DNA of 64,000 nt from NCBI GenBank assembly GCA_037176885.1, contig JAWWNJ010000061.1, forward strand, positions 682,001 through 746,000, written 5' to 3'. This document shows, in pieces, positions 33,841-46,500 of the stretch. The notes below the pieces were generated by a model. The model was not told where the DNA came from and searched no databases. It saw only the letters and a list, made by a program, of their open reading frames with translations. The position numbers and the translations under genes were made by a program. The stretch comes from Favolaschia claudopus (lineage: Eukaryota; Basidiomycota; Agaricomycetes; Agaricales; Mycenaceae). Within the stretch, counting starts at the first letter, position 1; every line of letters starts with the position of its first letter.

Positions 33841-35745
33841 GGGTATATATACCCAGGTACGTCTCTCTCTTTCAACATTGCCCTTCTCTCTCGATTGCCA
33901 TCTCTCCTTCGACCCGGCCCTCCAGTCTGTTCAGTCTGTCTGCTTATACTGTCTTCATCAGCGCCCTTCAAGCAAGTCTTATACTGTCTCACCAACACCT
34001 TGAACTCTTCAACCGCTTTGGTTCACCCGACCTCGCTTGCGAGTCCGATTCTCATTCATTCTCTTAACTCTTTCTCAAGCACTCACTATTGGATTTGTAG
34101 CCTTCAATTCTTTCAATAGAACGTGCAATCGCCTCAAACGAGCCGTATTTCCTTATCTTGGATTCCCGACTATCTCTCAGGTCACTCAGGTTTCAAATTC
34201 TCCTTCATTCCCGTTCAATCTGACTAACTTCTTTCTTGTATTGAAGTTTTCAATCGTACATGTGAGCTCTCAACGATGACCGACTCGACTCTTCAGTTTC
34301 AAGTCACAAAATTGTATTCGTACGTTGAATTGGTTGACTTATCTCGATTTCATTCATTGGCCCGCTCTGACTTCGACACAGGTACATTGCACATTCAATA
34401 TCTGGTTCAATTTATGATTGTGAATTCCGTTCGACCGTTGCTTTGTACAGGCTAAGGTGCGTATGCTATATCAATATTTGATTCTCAACCTGCTCTAACA
34501 AAATTCAAGTTGAACCGGTTGAACGCGGCTGCTCGATGTTAAGCTCAGTGTGTGTCTTATGCCCATCTAACACTTTGACCTTGACTGACTTGAATACAAG
34601 CTTCAATACTTACATTCGACCTGAACCGCTTTGGTGGTTTCACGTTCAGTCGCGAGCTTTCGATTTCCGGCCGCATTTACTCCAACAACGGAATAGGCAT
34701 TGATTCGCTTGCGTGGTCGATATCGGGGTGAGTTCAATTCACAATACCGAAACTATGACAGTATGCTTCAAGATTGATTCCTTTGTTCGTTTTTTGTTAA
34801 TATAGCGGAATACTGACTTGAATATTGCGATTCTAGAACGCCGAAACTATGCAAGTTTGGATCAAGGTTCAATCCCGATGGCGCCGCGCGCGTGGGCATA
34901 TACATACATGCATGGTATGTCATTGGATTCAAAGCATTCATTCGTTCATGATCAAACCTAGTCTATTGCATCCTCGACGCGTTCATTTATCAAGTCGAAC
35001 TGGATTCAGAGTGATGTGGTGGTAAAGTCTTGTCTTATATTCTCGTCCTCTTGTTCACTTAACTGCAGTCTTCTGCAGCCAAGTTGTCGAACGCTCAACA
35101 CGGTCGACGAAACATCGGTGAGTTGAATTTTTTCCATTCAAGCTCTTCAAAGCCTTGAATGGCTTTTATCAAAGCATCGACAGCGCAACTCAGCGCACGG
35201 TTCATAACTCATCTCTTCATTTTCATTCACCATGCCCTACTTTCGGTGAGTTCTTTCAAGCTGCTTCAAATTTCGTTTGCTCACGAGAACCCTTCAATCG
35301 ACGAAGCTCTCGTCGCGCCGACCTCGCGGTGAGTTCCCTTGACTCTTCAAAATCTTGAACTGACGTGTCGACAGCCCGACTCAGCGCACACGCCATCACT
35401 CATCTCTTCTTCATTCGGTGAGTTTCACTTCGTTTCATTTCATTTGTTTTTTCGCTCTACTTTGAATTCCCTCCCGCTTCTCATTGCCTTTGGATCCCTT
35501 TAATTGTCGTTCGCTCGCTCACTTAAAGATTCACAGTTTGGTTAGAGAATGCATTGATTCATTCATTGAAAACGACTAGAAACAATGGTACGTCGTATTT
35601 TACTTACAAAACCCACCTTCTCAAGCTGACGCGCTCGCAGGTCGTCGTCGAAACGAGTCGGGGCCGAGGGTGGAATTTGCGGCGACAACGGAATCGAAAC
35701 GTGTGAGCGAGCGCGGTGGCGACGTGCTGACAAAAGGTGAGCGTC
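33841..35745 (+). repeat. Plus-strand array of donor-like sites and short repeated exon-like segments
   Basis: Consensus donors (GTACGT, GTGAGT, GTATGT, GTGCGT) occur near 33857, 34262, 34382, 34457, 34728, 34915, 35118, 35246, 35329, 35418, 35588 and 35737. Two segments near 35176-35246 and 35370-35418 share the pattern TCGACAG, then ACTCAGCGCAC, then CATCTCTTC ending in TTCG|GTGAGT. Frames are too short for a protein call. Confidence 0.5.
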
Positions 35746-36299
35746 GTAGTTCTCTGGATTCACACCGCAAAGCTTACGTGAAACTGTCTGGAGCCAGCTG
35801 GTGCGCATTCGGCGACGGCGCGACAGGTTGATAGCGGAGGTGGCGTGGCGCGGCGGAGTTGGGGGTCGATGTTGTGGAAGGGGTGCAGAAGGGGTGCGTC
35901 GGAAGTGAGCGCGTGCTTACTTGAATCGGAGTTGGTAGGAGGCGTCGACGTCGAGGCGTGTCAATCGCATTGGCGGGGTTTCTGTACAATGTAGTTAGGA
36001 GAGTAGGGCGGGTTTGAGGCGCGTAATGACGCACCAAAGGGCGAGTGCTCGCGCGGTTCTCCGTCGAGCGGCGCGAAGGCAGGTGGAGCAGGGAGTCGGC
36101 TTGAAACGACGGTTTTGAGGTCAGTGGATGTGGTATTGACGACGAGATTGGCGCCGCCGGCCGCGGAATCGAGGTGCTCAGCAGGAGTGGAGAGCGAGGG
36201 CGGTGTGAGCGGAGGGGCGGCGCGACGAGGTGCCTGTGGACGCAGCGGAAAACGAGCGTGATTTTTCGTCGAATGCCGACGATTTGACGGCGTACGGTG

Positions 36300-36571
36300 C
36301 CAGCTTGGTATTTGTAGTCAACGCGTAGAAGTCGCTCCGCTCCGATGGATCAGGAAGACAGTGAACAAAAATTTCAGACATGATGAGACAATACCGGATA
36401 GCTGGCAGGGGCCGTCAGAGATCTTTGTATCTCGACACATTTTTCGACCTCCCACTCGTATTCGACAATTTTTGCCTTGTGACGCGCAATCCTCGACTGA
36501 TACCTATCCGCCCAGAGTTCTTGTGCATCCAAACTCGAGCTCAGCCGAGCCTGGATCCAAGTACCAGCCAT
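36300..36571 (-). pseudogene. 5' fragment of an F-box-like gene (duplication copy B)
   Basis: Starts MAGTWIQARLSSSLDAQELW like the gene at 26038-27548. It continues to CVEIQRSLTAPASYPVLS, where 11 nt are missing relative to copy A (near 36382), destroying the frame just inside the F-box motif. Similarity ends abruptly after TNTKLAP at about 36300, where the unrelated 6.4-kb segment begins. It is non-functional as an F-box gene. Confidence 0.85.
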
Positions 36572-38459
36572 CGTGAGAATGTAGAAGAGGATTGATCTTC
36601 TTCGGCAAAGCCCGGAAAGCAGCATACAGCTGAACCTAATTGTCGTCCCGACAGCCTGCAAAATCTCCATCCATGGAATGTCGAAGAAGGTAATAAAAGT
36701 ACATTAAAAAGCACGGTATACCGTAGAGGTCAAAAGGTCTACTACTGGGTATATAAAGTACCTCACATCAAATCCCGCTCCCCCGCCTCAGGAGTGCGGT
36801 ACGTCCGTGAAATCATCGAATTATTCTGCATACTTCGCGCTATATCCGCCGCCTCCCCACTAGGCACCAAATTCGCGAGGAAACCAAACCCGCTTGGCGT
36901 CGCAGAGATTGCTTTTGAAGACGTGTCGCGCGACGCCCGCGAAGAACGTCGCGAGGCACCGACAGGGACGGGAGAAGTCGGTTTCGGCGGTGAGGTCCCG
37001 AGCTCGGAACCCGACAACGAAGCACCCTCGGGCCCCTCCTGGGGCGTAGTCTCAACACTCAATCCACTCCGAAAGCTCTGAACGCGTCGGCTGAGCGCCT
37101 GTAACACCGACCCACTCTCCAGCCACGTCGCCTCCGTTCTCGAGAGCGGGCTCAGTGGCGGCTGAGCACCAGCAGCCTCATCCTCCGCCGCCTGAGCCGC
37201 ATACGTCGAATGTATTGACGAATCCGACAACCCTCTCCGCCTCAACGTCCTCTGAAGCAGCGGCGCCAAATAATCCGGTTCCTCATCCCCACTCGCATCC
37301 CCACTTCCAGGCTGCCGCACAGGAGTCCCAACACCGTCTAACACCGCATCCACATTCCGTGACATCCTATTCGGATGGTGCCGCCCTCCCGCACGCAACG
37401 CAGCGGCCGCCGGGCTCAGCAACGACGGCGGACGCTGCCGCGGCACTTTCGGATGCGGTATCACAACCCAAGGATCGGGCGTCCGCGTCCTCGGCGCACC
37501 AGCAAAAATGCCCATCACGCTTGGTGTCCCTTGATGCGGGGCTCCATTGATCCCTCCCGCACCAGGCCTGGTAGGGACCGGCATCGCCGGCGTCGCATCC
37601 ACCGTACTCGTCATCGCCCGCCCAACGCCCGCGCCTGCCCCAGAAAACTCGACATTGACCGTCGTTGCCGACGCTGCCAAGGCCGGCCCCAATTTCGGTA
37701 CGAACCGCGCAGGAATCGGCCGTGGTGCAGCAAGCGGACTGGCTGCCCCTGCCCTCTCGCGTTCAGCTTCCCTTGGCGCAGGACTTCCCGCGAAAAGTTT
37801 TGACAACGGTGCCATCCATCCGCTTGCGGTCTTCCCGTCAGCACCACCCTTCCCATCCGCATCGCCATCCATCGCACGAGCGGCTGCCTTACTCGGGTCC
37901 ATCGCCGCCTCACTGACACGTGTCGCACTCGACGGATCGAGGACCACCTCATTCAGTAGCACACGCATCTCCCCAAGCGCTCCAAATATTTCACGCAGAA
38001 CCCCAAGCAACGTGCGAACATCTCGCCGCCCAGCACGCAGCTCATCATCCTGACCGACCGTGGTGCGGAGCTGTTTACCAGCATCGGACACGATACCTGC
38101 GACAGTGGTGCGTGAAAGATGTGCAACATCTGCGCCACGAATCCCAGCTCGTTTTAGTCGGTTGGTCAGCGAAAGCGCATCAGCTGCTTGCATGCGTTGC
38201 AGTAGCCCTTGAGTACGTTCGATGAGGGTAGCCAGGCTCGCTGATGGCGGAGGATTGCTCGCGCCAGCGATGCTGGAAGGTGCTGCAGAGTCTGAATAGA
38301 TCGAGGCGGCGGAAGAGGGTGATTTAGAAGGAGGATATGGGCTGGGAGTGGGAGGTTGGGGATATGGATCCGTTTGCACACCACGCGACCGGGATAAAAG
38401 GAACAAGGGTTTGTGAGGGGTGCGCTTCTCCGTTGTCGTATCCTCGTCCTGCTCCTCAA
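36300..38459. repeat. Segmental duplication, copy B
   Basis: Counterpart of 27266-29853. It holds the F-box 5' stub and the 3' part of the coiled-coil gene. In this copy the coiled-coil gene continues past the right edge into its authentic upstream exons, so copy B marks the original locus of that gene. Confidence 0.92.
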
Positions 38460-39899
38460 TATCGAAGCTAGCATGGGACGGCGATCTGGGATAACGCGCT
38501 TGGGCCTGACCAAAATACGTCCACTTGGTTTCTGAGGTCGTGGCTGAATCGGCAGGCGAAAGTGGACGGCGATTTGTCTCTGGTGTGAGTGGCTCCTAGA
38601 CGGAAATCAGCCGTAGAATAGATAAGAAACTGGCAAAACCTACGTATCGTCGTGATGTCCTGCGGTCGCCAAAATTGAAAGACTGAACGAGAAATAAATG
38701 AGACGAAGGATAGCGAGAGAAAGACTGCATACCGGGTTCAACGCATTAGGGACACTTCCGGAGTGGAAATGTTGCCGCAGATGCGAAGGAGTGGCTGCTT
38801 CGCTAGATATTAGCAAGGACCATAGTTCACGAAGCGAACGTACCACCACTCCTTGGGGGCGGAATAACGCGTTGTTCCTCCACCTCCTCTTGCAGCGCCC
38901 TACAATCTTCCCTCGCATCCGCAAGCAAGGCCTGCAGCTCCGCATTATCGCGCTTGAGCGTCTCGTTGTCATCCACGAGCGTCTCTAGTACACTAGTGAG
39001 CTCTGGTTGCTGCTCGGGTGCACCAACGGAGCGATGAAGCGCTTCAAGACGGGCTCTTGCATCAATTATGATACTCTCAGACGACTCCAGTCGGTGCTCG
39101 CGCTTTTCCTCCAGCGCATTCTGCAGACGGCGGACATCAGCCTGGAGTTTCGATGTCCGGTCCTTCAGCGCCGCAAAACGCGACTCGGCCAGTCTCGCAC
39201 GCTGCGACTCGCTGTCGCGCTCTTGCTGCATGTCGTCCTTATCCTTCATCACGGCCGATAAGCGCGTTTCCCACCCGACGGACCGAGCGGCGGAGGTAGT
39301 CATGCGCGAAATATTCATCTTGGCTTCGGCCAATTCCTGCAGGATGGTCTTGTTCGAAACCTCTGTGACTTCGTTGTTGACTAGGGCTTGTGTGAGGCGC
39401 TAATGGTGGCTGAGTAGAGCGCATGAGCTTCGCTAGAAAAATCGCACCTTCTCGAGCGCCTTATTCTCCTTCGTGAGCTCGTCCAACTGGTCCTGAGCCT
39501 CCGCTGCAGCACCGTCGTTTTCCTCCCTATCCTCCGCCATCGCCTCTCGCCGACTCTCATGCCTCCGCACGTAAGCCTCATGCCGCTGCAGCAACGCTTG
39601 CCCAACCTCTATTTCTTTATGAGTTCCTGCAGATGAGAATCCAACAAATCGCACGCACCAGCACTCAGCGTCAACCTGGTCTCCAACCGCGCCTTCACCG
39701 CCATCCACGCTTGCACATTCTCACAATCGTCGCGTCCACAACAACAAAAGAAGGCCGCTGGTGGTTCAGGAGACGGCACACGAGATACATTCTCGAGTGC
39801 CAGGGTAAGATCGTCTATCGTTGTGGTGGCGTCGTACAAGCTATCCCGGTTCGTCAACGGCGAATCTGGCGTCGGCGGGCGAATTGTAGCGTAGTCCAT
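36763..39899 (-). CDS. Uncharacterised coiled-coil protein, full-length copy
   Basis: Six exons (39899-39659, 39626-39448, 39399-38844, 38797-38733, 38682-38644, 38595-36763) give 970 residues. Start MDYATIRPPTPDSPLTNRD. A cysteine cluster, FFCCCGRDDCENVQAW, lies near residue 55. Residues about 90-330 are a long heptad-rich coiled coil (for example ARLEALHRS and NAELQALLADAREDCRALQE). Then comes a low-complexity Ser/Pro/Ala/Arg-rich C-terminal half with one conserved helical block (LATLIERTQGLLQRMQAADA to GEMRVLLNEVV). No catalytic motif, membrane span or signal peptide is visible. A cytoskeletal or septation scaffold role would suit such a protein but is a guess. Its last exon is duplicated at 28157-29853. 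I do not recognise the family. Confidence 0.8.
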
Positions 39900-40581
39900 G
39901 GTGGTTTGCGCCAATAAATTATAGAACTACGGCCCCAACGCCGTGTAGTCCTCGTTTTCGTCGCTGCGGCTTATGGACTCAGCCTTATTTAACCTCAAAG
40001 TTCTGCGGATAAGGTGCCTGCGATACAACCAGGATGCCGCGCGCTGAAATTCGAATACGCTGGCGTAACCGCAAGAACATTGACTCTGTCAGCTCAAACC
40101 TAGCGTACTTGGCTGCAGTAACGCACAGATATACTTTCGACAATCCAATCCGTCCTTATTACTCCAAATGCTGTTAGACGACGCGGGATTGAGATAGAAT
40201 CGCTAGGTGAACGCCAGATGGTGAGAGTTGAGAGCAAGATGATCTTCAGGCTCAATTATCCCCAGTGATTTGACAGTCATGGGATCTCCTCCTCATTTGA
40301 CAATTTGTCGACCGTACCAAAACGCCGGAACTTGAGAGAGAAAGAGAGAGAACAAAATTTTCATTGATAAAACACGAAATACATCTACATTAATATGTAC
40401 ACCAATCCGGCCAATTATGAATGCACAGGAGCAGGAGAGTTGGATGAGCAGTAGTAGTCAGAAAAAGGATGATGCGAGTGGTAAATCGTACAGGAGATGA
40501 TGCTAATAGTGAGTGAAACCATAACAAAAGGAACCAAGAGAGCTAGCTGCTATTAGAGTAGAGTGCGCCGCACAAAGAATA
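39900..40581. other. Intergenic stretch between the coiled-coil gene and the Ras-GAP gene
   Basis: About 680 bp with an AG-rich simple repeat near 40333-40352. No gene is recognised. It holds the coiled-coil gene promoter and the 3' region of the Ras-GAP gene. Confidence 0.5.
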
Positions 40582-43500
40582 TTATTGGACCATAAGATTG
40601 ACCAGCTCTGGTATCCATTGGATCACCTTCGTCGCATGGCCGCCGCCGAGGGGAAGGAATCCAAGATTAGTGGCGACACCGCCCATGTTAATGTCCTCGA
40701 GCGCCTGTAAGTGGGTGCGCCCTGGTATGAAATGATTTGATTCCTCGACCGTGCTCAGCGTCGAGGTCGAGCCTCCACCACGCGGAATCGCTGGAGAGGA
40801 GAAACGGTGCCGGTCGTGGTCTTGCGCCACCCGATATATGCTGGACACGGCACGGATGATAGTCGGGTTGGAGGCCTTGGTGAAGATATCATGAATCTTG
40901 TCCTGCAGGCCGTCGTACCTGTACGGACGGAAGGTTAGCGGAAGGAGAAAGAGAGAGAGAAACATATTGGAGCTCACGTCATGGCGAGAATCTCGGGATA
41001 CATTTGCCCAATGTCCGAGAGCAGACAATAAAGCATCTCCGTTTCCGCATCGTTACCCTGGGCGCTCGCTACCACTGCTCCGAGGAAAGACACAGCGAGC
41101 AGAGCTGTGGGTGCACCATCGATGCCGAGTAGCGACGCCTGTATCTGCGGTGCATAAGCTTCGTCCTCTATCGGATTCGTTTCAGGCATTGAAGCCTCTC
41201 CGATATTGCACTCCTTCAGCAGTCGCCGGTATGATGCCGCCGTCGACGCCGCAGGCAGAAGCGCGATGAAATATCCCAGCGCATCAAGGCTCAGCGTGTC
41301 CCGGACCCCGTTCATCTCGCCTTCATGTAGATATGGCTTGACTGTCACGCTGAGCAGCGTCCGAAGCACGTTTTCAGCCTCCTCCTTCAAGAATGAGTAG
41401 CGTATTCCTTTGAAGACGACCGACGCCATTGCAAACGAGAAGTTTGTGTCGAACGAGATCGATAGCACTTGATCAAACTGGGTAAGAACAGCCTCCAAAG
41501 CGTCTCGTCCTTCGAGTAGCACCGTCGATACCGATGCGTGCTGGAACATCCCCCGTGAGCGCATGCTTTCCAGCGTTACGGCGAGGAGCGTTGACGCCTC
41601 GGGATATAGAACAATATGACTGGCTTGCAGGAGCGTCACCGCTAGCCAGAAGAGCGACGCGAAGTAACGCGAGCTGTCTGGCAGTGCTGGGACAACTTTG
41701 GCGAGTGACCGAAGCATGGTCACCACAATGGCGGCGTCGTTCTCATTCGTTTGTTGCAACGCAGTCCGTAGCGCAACAAGCATCTGGTAAAGGTAGTCGT
41801 CGTCTGCTTCTTGCGTGAGGAGCGTGCCGAGGGTTGTGAAGGATCGCATCTGTACTGCGGGGGAATACTGGAACGCAGACGACGTTGCTAATCCCATCCA
41901 CCGCGCCCGCCAGACATTGAGCAAGCCTGAATAACAGATCATTAGATCGACAGGCCAGTTATAAGGGACTACATACCTCTTGACCCGGCCGTAACCTCTA
42001 GGATTCGAACCAAAAGCGCTGTCAGGTTCTCCTGCGCGTCCACCTTGACTTTGTCCCCAGACTCGTCGTGGCTGATATACTCGCTACTGTGCGTCAATCT
42101 GCAAAGGCCAAACAGCTTCTGCGTCTCGACCGTCTCCAAGTCCGCGAGAAGCTGCAACACTTCCGACGCAGGCGCATCGTCCGAGCGATTGATGTACATT
42201 GCCTGCAGGAAATTGATGACCGTGCCATAGACTGACTTGCGGACGAGCGCGGGACCAACGCCTGCTGTCAAAGTAACCAGATGTATGATCTCGGGGACGT
42301 AGAGCATGTTTTGGTTGGGCCGTTGGGTCTGATAAGCGGCGATATGGCAGAGGCGGATGAGCGTCGAAATTTCACCCCAATTCGGATAGTCTTGAAGCGT
42401 TTTCGGGGGACGTCCTCCGGTCGTTTTCGTGAGTGACTGGAAGGAACCGGGTTAACGAGATGCTCAAAATTAAGACAATTGCTCACCTTGCGCAGCTTGA
42501 AGATCAGCTTCCCTCGCAAACTGATCGAGGTCATGGAAGCGAGCAACACTCCGATAGTTTCCGAGCGAAGGGAGCCAATACCGCCGTCACTTGCAGCTCG
42601 AATCAACTCATCGAGGACAACATCGACCACTAAAGAGTCTAGCTTTCCCATTTCAGACCAGATGTATCTCTGCGTTCCCGCCGTTAACTTGCGAAAAGCC
42701 CATATTAGTTCGTTTCAGAATTTTCGAGAAGAAGAGCTAACCTCAGGCTGACTCGTCGACATGTCGCAAAGCACCCGAATTGCATCACGAACGCGGGCTC
42801 CAGAGCGTTCGTACAACATGCTTGTGGGGGTGACAAATAGCGTGAAATTCTTGATCCAAGGGCTCATGTACTGACAGCAGCTAATCCGTTGGGATATCGC
42901 TGCCTTCTCCATACCCGTCATAGCAGCTGAGATCTCCGATACGAAGTCCAGAGTGAGCTGGGGCACAAACTCCGCCAAACCAGCGCTCAGCTGATTGACA
43001 AAGGACAATGGGTCTCCAGGGACAAAGCCCGCGGCTGAAAACGTGGAGTCAGTGCGCGAACAGAGCTATGGTTTCTTCACATACATTTGGCAGCTACTAT
43101 GGAACTCCGGTCAAAATTAAGGTATTGACATACAGCACCAAGGAGTTCGTAGCCGGCAGCACGGAGTTCTTCGTCATTCAAGTCAATGCTAAGCATGCCG
43201 ACGTGCAGTAAAGTCGCTGGAATATTGGAGAATCTCGAGAATCGCTCTGCTAGCGGTATCGGGGTGTCTTTTAACCGACCCTTCGCAGAGCGGATGGCCT
43301 GAATCGTAATAGACTGATTAGACACTGTGAACACAGATGAAGGAGTAGAGACATGCCTTGACAATGGCTTCACGCGACGGTGATGAGAAGTACACGGTGT
43401 TGCCTTGTTGAGCACGTCGAATGATGAATTCTTGCGTGTCTTGCCCAACGGACGAGACGTTATAAACGTCACTGACATCCGTCAACGGAATGATCTCCGT

Positions 43501-46500
43501 CGACTTGCAGGAGAGGCCAGGAGAGATTGGTTGAGCGCGTACCTAGACGACTACGGTGAGCGATGAATCCGGTCCCAAACAAACAAGTGACGGACCGAGG
43601 TAATTCGGACATGCGTCTCTCCGACGAGCAAAGTGATAGGGAAACGCATCTGCTGCAATCGCATCGATATATCCGAGAATTGTTCACCAACTTCGTGTTC
43701 CAATCGTGCTAGATGCGAGCGTTGAGGGTACAGCTAAATATATCCAATTATACTCACAAGGATACTCCAGCTTTTCGATGGCCGACGCCGGAACCTGCGC
43801 GAGAAGCTCGGTCACGGAAGAATGTGCTTTGACCACAGAACAGAATGGTGTTCCTGCGCAAGGGTTATGGAAAGTCCTGCAGAGACAGTGACGAACTTAC
43901 CCGCAGCGAAGTTGTACAATCTTCGCATGTATTTCTGCGTCAATATATTGGAATTGAGGATGTGGGTGGTTCCGAAGCGCATGCGGATATCGTATGGTAT
44001 CAACTCGGCACAAAACTTGAGCCACTGGAGAGGTAATTCTGAGATCCCGGTGAACCCTGTGCAGTCCAAGACGACATCGAAAGATCGGCTGTGGTACTTG
44101 GGGAGGGCCAAGGTCTACGCATGGTATGAGGAATAGCGCGGAGTACAAGTTTACAAACGCACCTGGAAGATGTGGTACATGAGGAGCTCAATATCCAATG
44201 CCTCGACATCGATCTTGGATAAAAGGAGTAAGAAAACGGCAGGATCATCCTAGAGTGGCTAGCAGTGAGAGAGCGTGCATAGACTGAAGGTGAGGCACAT
44301 ACCTGTGGAGTATCCGTTTCGAGGAATATATGCCTGACAGACTCTGTATTCCGATGCTGATGTCGACTCATCAATTCCAGATAGTCGCGATGTTCATGCG
44401 ATGATGCGGAGGACAATTTGGGGATATCCAGAGGTGTACCGAGTTCTACCAGCATACCGCACAGTTCGTCCCAGGCGTGCTTTCCCGAAACCGCCGACGG
44501 GTCGTTGTCCGATGGCTTTGAAAGACTCAACAGCTCTTTGCCAATCTTGTCTGCGTGCTTGTGGAAGTATCGATGTAGCACAATGATGTCCGTATCATCC
44601 GACGTCGTGCCTAGCCATTCGTCGGTTTCCTCCTCGGCAGTGGGTGGCTGATATTTCTGTCTGAAGCGTTCACTCTCGTTTACAATGGGCATGATCTAGG
44701 CTTACATTGAGTTCCGACAAGAATCTGGTAACACTGGCGATGTTAGCTTGGAGGAAAGTGTTGAGCGGAACCATATGCTTCTCCTTCCCGAAGAAGAGGT
44801 TGTTGGCCAGGTTCTGGATGATCTTAGCAATAACCATTAGACCCCGGCGAATGACCATATGCTCCTCTTTGGATAGGTCTTTGGGTAGTTCGATGTCGAT
44901 GGTTTCTGGTGCAACAATTGCAGGCGAGATGAATCTGCGAGAAATGAGAGTTGGGATCACGAGTAGGAATGCCATAACATACCGAAGGAATATGAAGGCT
45001 CCCATGGCAGAAAACTTGGCCTCGGGCCATACTCGCGACCTGGGAAAAGCATGAGTACGAGCAGAGCAGATATAGGTGATGGTACTGACACTACTTTGGA
45101 TATATGAGCAGCAATTTCACGGAACATTCTGGGGGTGCGCATCAGCCTTACACCGCGTTGGGCAACAAAGCGAGACATACGGAGGAAGGACTGGGATAGA
45201 GGAGGTGATGATCTCGAGGAAGGATGCTGCAACGAACTTGACGTTCTCCAAGTTCTGCGCCGCTCTTGCCTCGCCTACATCAGGTTTGTCGGGATCAAGC
45301 TCATACGACTGCCCGGGCGGCAGCGACGCCATACTCTTGATGAGGGGAACGATGAGGCCGCGCAGATATCCGTAACCATGAACTTTGGCAAAGGCGGACA
45401 GAAACCTGGTGCACGTAGAATTACTGCGGAACAATGCAGCCTCGTTTTCTTGAGTAACAAGTCAGCATTGTGATGGATACTAGTTTGGATGCAGCCCGAC
45501 CTGTATGTGCGATTTCCCTATCTATCATACGCTTGAGGAGAGTCATTAGAGTCCCCCGGGTGTCGAACAAGTTGAGTAGGACCGATATCATGATCTCAAC
45601 TTCGCCAGGGGGGCAGGTCTCGCATATGGCCATTACAAGGACCATCTACCATTCAAACGGTCAGTGGAGCACTTGCGAAATGGATATCACTCACGTCAGA
45701 CCCTTTAACCAGCTGGAGACCATGAGCACACGCCAAACTCCGAGCAAGAGGCGAAAACGGCTTACCTCTGCAAGTCGATAATTGCGCCCTGGGTTCGTTG
45801 AACGGTCTTCGATGTCGAACTTCGTCCCCTGCCCTATCACCCTGGCAAACACATGCGCGAAGATGGCGCGTCTCTTGGGATCCGGGTCATAAGCCAAAGG
45901 CAGGCATTGCTTGAAACCATGCTCCGAGTTGGCGGCGACAAGATGGGAGAGGCCGGTGATGACCAGCTCTCGAAGCTCTGCTTCTCGCTTAGCCAATTGG
46001 TTCCTCTATGATGGAATCAGCCATGGGCGGGATGAGAGGCAAGAAACGTCGTACCTTCGACAGGGAATACGCTTCAGAGATGTCGTCAGATCGCTGGGGG
46101 GCTGCTCAGTTCACAGGTCTTCACAAGTCGAGAGACAGGTAATACAGTAGAATCCAAATGGCAGTCGGAAGTTCCCCGTAAGAGCAAGCCCGAGTATTTG
46201 TGGAAAAGTCGCGACACGACGTGTATACTATCGTCTCCCGTTGCGGTCTCGTCCAGAGATTGAATTTGGAGACGATCAAGGAGCTTAACGCAGCTGCGGA
46301 TGCATGCAAAATTGAGGTCGCTTTGCATGGCTGTGAGCTGTTGAGACTGACACCAGAATGAGTGTTAGCAGGATACAAGGAATAGATACGAACAGTTGGC
46401 GCCGTCTGCATCCACTCCATAACAATGTCCAAGGTTTTCTGCCGAGCAGGGTTGTCTCTGCGTAGCGAAAGGATATCGGGCCGTTCGCAGACAGCATCAA

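Larger units (their letters stand above)
29854..36299. other. 6.4-kb unrecognised segment at the duplication junction
   Basis: Lies exactly between the two copies of the duplicated block and has no counterpart elsewhere in the window. No transposase, integrase, reverse transcriptase or helicase frame is visible; the longest frames are about 100-160 codons. The left part (30.2-32.4 kb) is an array of repeated units whose splice-donor-like ends face left. The right part (33.86-35.75 kb) has similar donor-like sites facing right. The centre contains a perfect 14-bp palindrome, GGGTATATATACCC (33841-33854), that could be a TATA element. I found no terminal inverted or long terminal repeats. Its class is unknown. 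Confidence 0.6.

Noticed and set aside
29854..36299. Junction segment as an LTR retrotransposon or autonomous DNA transposon
   Set aside because: No paired long terminal repeats, no inverted ends, and no polymerase, integrase, transposase or helicase motif could be found on either strand.
42000..42030. GGATTCGAACC as a tRNA B box
   Set aside because: It lies in a coding exon of the Ras-GAP gene and no cloverleaf or A box surrounds it.
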